Of a stretch of DNA of 64,000 bases, positions 61,901 through 64,000 are shown piece after piece. The DNA is taken from assembly GCA_017416805.1 (NCBI GenBank), contig JAFQBB010000042.1, forward strand, positions 1 to 64,000, written 5' to 3'. The translations under genes and the position numbers were made by a program. The notes below the pieces were generated by a model. It was not told the origin of the DNA. It saw only the letters and a program-made list of their open reading frames with translations, and did not search any database. Position 1 is the first letter of the stretch. Each line of letters starts with the position of its first letter. The stretch comes from Bacteroidaceae bacterium. GTDB lineage: Bacteria; Bacteroidota; Bacteroidia; Bacteroidales; Bacteroidaceae.

Positions 61901-62536
61901 ATGAAACTGAAGAAAATGCTTGTAGGATGCCTGTGCATGATGGCTATGGCATCGTGTGGAGAAGGTAATCAGAATGTAAAAAATGAGATGACTATGGAGG
62001 AAGGAAAGAATGCGGTGATTGAAAACATCATGGCCCGCCGCAGCATCAGGAAGTATAAGAATGAGGTAGTGAGCCGCGAAGTGCTCGACCAGATTATGGA
62101 GTGCGGCATCAATGCTCCCAACGGACAGAACAAGCAATCGTGGGAAGTGCGCGTGGTGGATAATCCGCAGGTGATGGAGGAAATCAACAAAACCCTCAAC
62201 GCAGCCTATCCCAAGATGGAAAATGCGGCAGGATGCTTCCGCGGTGCTCCGGTGATGGTCTTCATTGCCCGTGACAAGGGATACGATTTCTCTGCCTACG
62301 ATTGTGGTTTGATGGCCGAGAATATGATGCTCGCCGCCCAGTCACTCGGTGTAGGCTCCATCTGCTTGGGAAGCCCTGTTCGTTTCATCAACGACAGTCC
62401 TGCCTGTGCTCCCATCCTCGAGCGCTTAGGATTCAGCGAAGGTTATGAATTCTGCCTTTGCGTAGGTCTCGGATATCCCGACGAAGCTCCTGCCGCCAAG
62501 CCGCGCGACAAGGGAAAGGTGAAGTACGTGGAGTGA
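61901..62536 (+). CDS. Lipoprotein nitroreductase-family protein
   Basis: 211 residues from the ATG at 61901. The N-terminus is a lipoprotein signal (MKLKKMLVGCLCMMAMASC; Cys19), unusual for this normally cytoplasmic flavoenzyme family. Nitroreductase fold: ARRSIRKYKNEVVSREVLD (FMN-binding Arg-Ser motif), INAPNGQNKQSWEVRVV, and AQSLGVGSICLG. It uses FMN and NAD(P)H to reduce a substrate that cannot be identified. If exported it would need its cofactor in the periplasm, so it may have another role. Convergent with the thiamine pyrophosphokinase gene. Confidence 0.85.
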   Translation: MKLKKMLVGCLCMMAMASCGEGNQNVKNEMTMEEGKNAVIENIMARRSIRKYKNEVVSREVLDQIMECGINAPNGQNKQSWEVRVVDNPQVMEEINKTLNAAYPKMENAAGCFRGAPVMVFIARDKGYDFSAYDCGLMAENMMLAAQSLGVGSICLGSPVRFINDSPACAPILERLGFSEGYEFCLCVGLGYPDEAPAAKPRDKGKVKYVE

Positions 62537-62626
62537 GCCGATAGCAATCGTGAAAATAAAGAATACCAATCTTGGGCGCTGAAGATTAATAATCTTTAGG
62601 CTTCAAGATTGGTATTCTTTGTAATT
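62535..62626. repeat. Phased array (23 bp, three clear units) acting as bidirectional terminator
   Basis: Units start at 62558, 62581 and 62604, each centred on an aaGATT..AATCtt palindrome; a degenerate unit precedes at 62535. Ends pair as aaagaataccaatctt/aagattggtattcttt (62558-62620). The last unit encodes the C-terminus of the convergent thiamine pyrophosphokinase. Confidence 0.8.
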
Positions 62627-63307
62627 CAGATACACCAAGTACTCTCCCTTGCATTGGATGGTGAAAGTGGGGGCGTCAGTCGTATTCAGTGTGCCTTGCC
62701 ACCAGCTGGTAAAGTCGCGCAGAGGATAGCGTAATCCCTCGGCTTGCATACCTTGAGTACCAAAGGAGAAAATGGATACGGCGGTTTCTACAGGGCATTC
62801 AAATGAACAGGTGTCTTGGCAGGGGATGAACACACCGTAGTCGGTATAGATGCGCACCTCCAATCCCTGGCGCATGTATTCGATGAGCAAGCTGATATTA
62901 CCCAATGTGTGGTCTTCACGTCGACCTGTAGCGGCCACGATGGCTATGCGGCGTATGCCTTTATTGGCCAAGTAGGTCACGGCTTTCGTTTGGTCGTTTG
63001 TCTCCTGGTCGGGATTGCGGCGCACAATGTCGCTGAAAGCCTCGGCTGCTTCAGGTGAAAGGGAGTCGCAATCACCCACCACGCGCCATGGACGCAGGCC
63101 ACGGACAAGAAACTCATTGGCGGCTCCGTCGCAACACACCACGCGCTCTGCTTCGCTCATCAGCTGTAGGGGTAGGGGATGGGTAGGGAAGTCGCCTCCA
63201 CCTACAATTAAGCCCTCTCCGACTCCCCCAAAGGGAGAGAGTTTGATGCGCGCGGTCTTCTCTTTCTCAGAGAGGCTTCTGTCTATTCTTTCATTAATCT
63301 TATCCAT
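62603..63307 (-). CDS. Thiamine pyrophosphokinase
   Basis: 234 residues. Transfers pyrophosphate from ATP to thiamine to make thiamine pyrophosphate. Motifs VVGDCDSLSP, DQETNDQTKAV and ATGRREDHTLGN are the substrate and metal sites of the family. The N-terminal 32 residues before LIVGGGDFPTHPLPL are an extra extension partly encoded by a palindromic cccctttgggg-type segment (63213-63243), so the true start could be further in. The start lies 25 bp inside the PnuC-type gene, indicating coupled translation of uptake and activation. Confidence 0.9.
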   Translation of the reverse strand: MDKINERIDRSLSEKEKTARIKLSPFGGVGEGLIVGGGDFPTHPLPLQLMSEAERVVCCDGAANEFLVRGLRPWRVVGDCDSLSPEAAEAFSDIVRRNPDQETNDQTKAVTYLANKGIRRIAIVAATGRREDHTLGNISLLIEYMRQGLEVRIYTDYGVFIPCQDTCSFECPVETAVSIFSFGTQGMQAEGLRYPLRDFTSWWQGTLNTTDAPTFTIQCKGEYLVYLNYKEYQS

Positions 63308-63870
63308 TCTTTGTAACCAAAGTAAGCTATAACTGCATAAAAGGCATATAGCCCTGCGGTGAAATATAGCCCTTTATATATATAAAGGACAGCGCATACA
63401 GTGTCCACCACTATCCATACTAACCATTGCTCTACATATTTGCGTGCTAACATCCACATGGCTACGATGCTTAGTGCTGTAGTAAAACTATCCAACCAAG
63501 GTACCGTGCTATCAGTATATTGGATAAGTATGAAGGCTATTGCAATCAATAAAATCACACAAACTACAATTAATTTACCCCACATCCATACGGGGGTGTG
63601 AATGATGGGGGATTCAGTTACTTTCGTTTCTGTATGCAGGGATTGGTTATGTAATCTATGGCCTTTCCACCAATAAAATATGCCGTACACTGACACCAAT
63701 AGATAGTAAATGTTGATTCCGAAATCGGCATATAACCCAGCTTCGTAATATACCACTACATAAATGGCTGGCATTATTACATTGGCAACCCATAACCAAA
63801 TGCTGGCCTTGTATTCTAGCCACAGGTAGATGAGGCCCACTATTGTACCTGCAATCTCTAAATAATTCAT
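63283..63870 (-). CDS. PnuC-family vitamin transporter, probably for thiamine (PnuT-type)
   Basis: 195 residues, about seven membrane helices. PnuC-family segments YLWLEYKASIWLWVANVI, VYGIFYWWKG and WMLARKYVEQWLVWIVVD are present. PnuC homologues move nicotinamide riboside, riboflavin or thiamine by facilitated diffusion with trapping by phosphorylation. The overlapping thiamine pyrophosphokinase gene makes thiamine the likely cargo. A -7 box TATCTTTGC at 63896-63904 lies 26 bases upstream; no TPP riboswitch fits in that space. Confidence 0.88.
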   Translation of the reverse strand: MNYLEIAGTIVGLIYLWLEYKASIWLWVANVIMPAIYVVVYYEAGLYADFGINIYYLLVSVYGIFYWWKGHRLHNQSLHTETKVTESPIIHTPVWMWGKLIVVCVILLIAIAFILIQYTDSTVPWLDSFTTALSIVAMWMLARKYVEQWLVWIVVDTVCAVLYIYKGLYFTAGLYAFYAVIAYFGYKEWIRLMKE

Positions 63871-63895
63871 TAATAATGAACGTGCTTATTTGGGG

Positions 63896-63904
63896 GCAAA
63901 GATA
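63896..63904 (-). promoter_or_regulatory. -7 promoter box of PnuC-type/thiamine operon
   Basis: Minus-strand TATCTTTGC. The remaining 96 bases to the window end show no gene. Confidence 0.55.
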
Positions 63905-64000
63905 GGGCTTTTTGTGGGAATGACATATTCTTTTAATTAATAAAAGAGCTTTTCAATATAAAGAAAAATAAGATTCTTCTTCAATACTATCCGTAATATA

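Noticed and set aside
1-64000. tRNA, rRNA, integrase or transposase genes
   Set aside because: None seen on either strand by reading; mobility is suggested only by repeats and duplicated gene ends.

Overview
The window looks like a chromosomal segment of a gut-type Bacteroidales bacterium (Bacteroides/Phocaeicola/Prevotella relatives). The evidence is: Bacteroidetes promoters (-7 box TAnnTTTG, several with a TTTG -33 box) in front of many genes, weak Shine-Dalgarno sequences, lipoproteins and secreted glycan-degrading enzymes with a short conserved C-terminal tail, a Reg_prop/Y_Y_Y/AraC regulator, and the block mnmG-apt-uvrC with dtd-mazG-deoC. No rRNA, tRNA or CRISPR array was seen.

Layout. 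1-922 is repeat-rich intergenic DNA. 923-2418 carries two FKBP prolyl isomerases (one cytoplasmic, one lipoprotein). 3091-8351 carries a secreted calcineurin-like phosphatase, a 1240-residue surface protein and a 48-residue small protein. 8352-9075 is a dense repeat cluster. 9076-16196 (minus) holds a GH10 xylanase, two AAA/DUF4143 ATPase genes and a shortened MutS-like ATPase. 16437-21614 holds two convergent, paralogous ECF-sigma/anti-sigma cassettes, each with its own exported protein. 22020-30661 carries an FtsX-type permease, a SulP transporter, polA and a polyprenyl synthase. 30832-36883 carries a metallophosphoesterase pair, a thioesterase, a GH115 alpha-glucuronidase and a small outer-membrane barrel. 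36997-38855 is deoC-mazG-dtd. 38871-52659 separates dtd from uvrC and carries an AT-rich group of unknown genes, a frameshifted AlbA/ATPase regulator, a third DUF4143 ATPase, a GH95 enzyme and its divergent regulator. 52890-57238 is uvrC-apt-mnmG with a parS-like palindrome. The window ends with a winged-helix protein, a methyltransferase, a PL1 pectate lyase, a lipoprotein nitroreductase, and thiamine pyrophosphokinase with a PnuC-type transporter.

Function. GH10, GH115, GH95 and PL1 point to growth on plant cell-wall xylan and pectin side chains. The rest is housekeeping, envelope and regulatory genes.

Most unusual. (1) At least ten short intergenic arrays of three or four repeat units, with periods of 21-23 or 33-34 bp (two or three DNA turns) and unrelated sequences. 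(2) Such an array lies at or next to the promoter of all three DUF4143 ATPase genes. (3) Two of these ATPase genes sit behind the MutS-like gene, and each is followed by a 33-54 bp copy of that gene's 3' end, as if a cassette had inserted there twice. Interspersed palindromic repeats are also abundant, and one lies in frame inside the GH10 gene.
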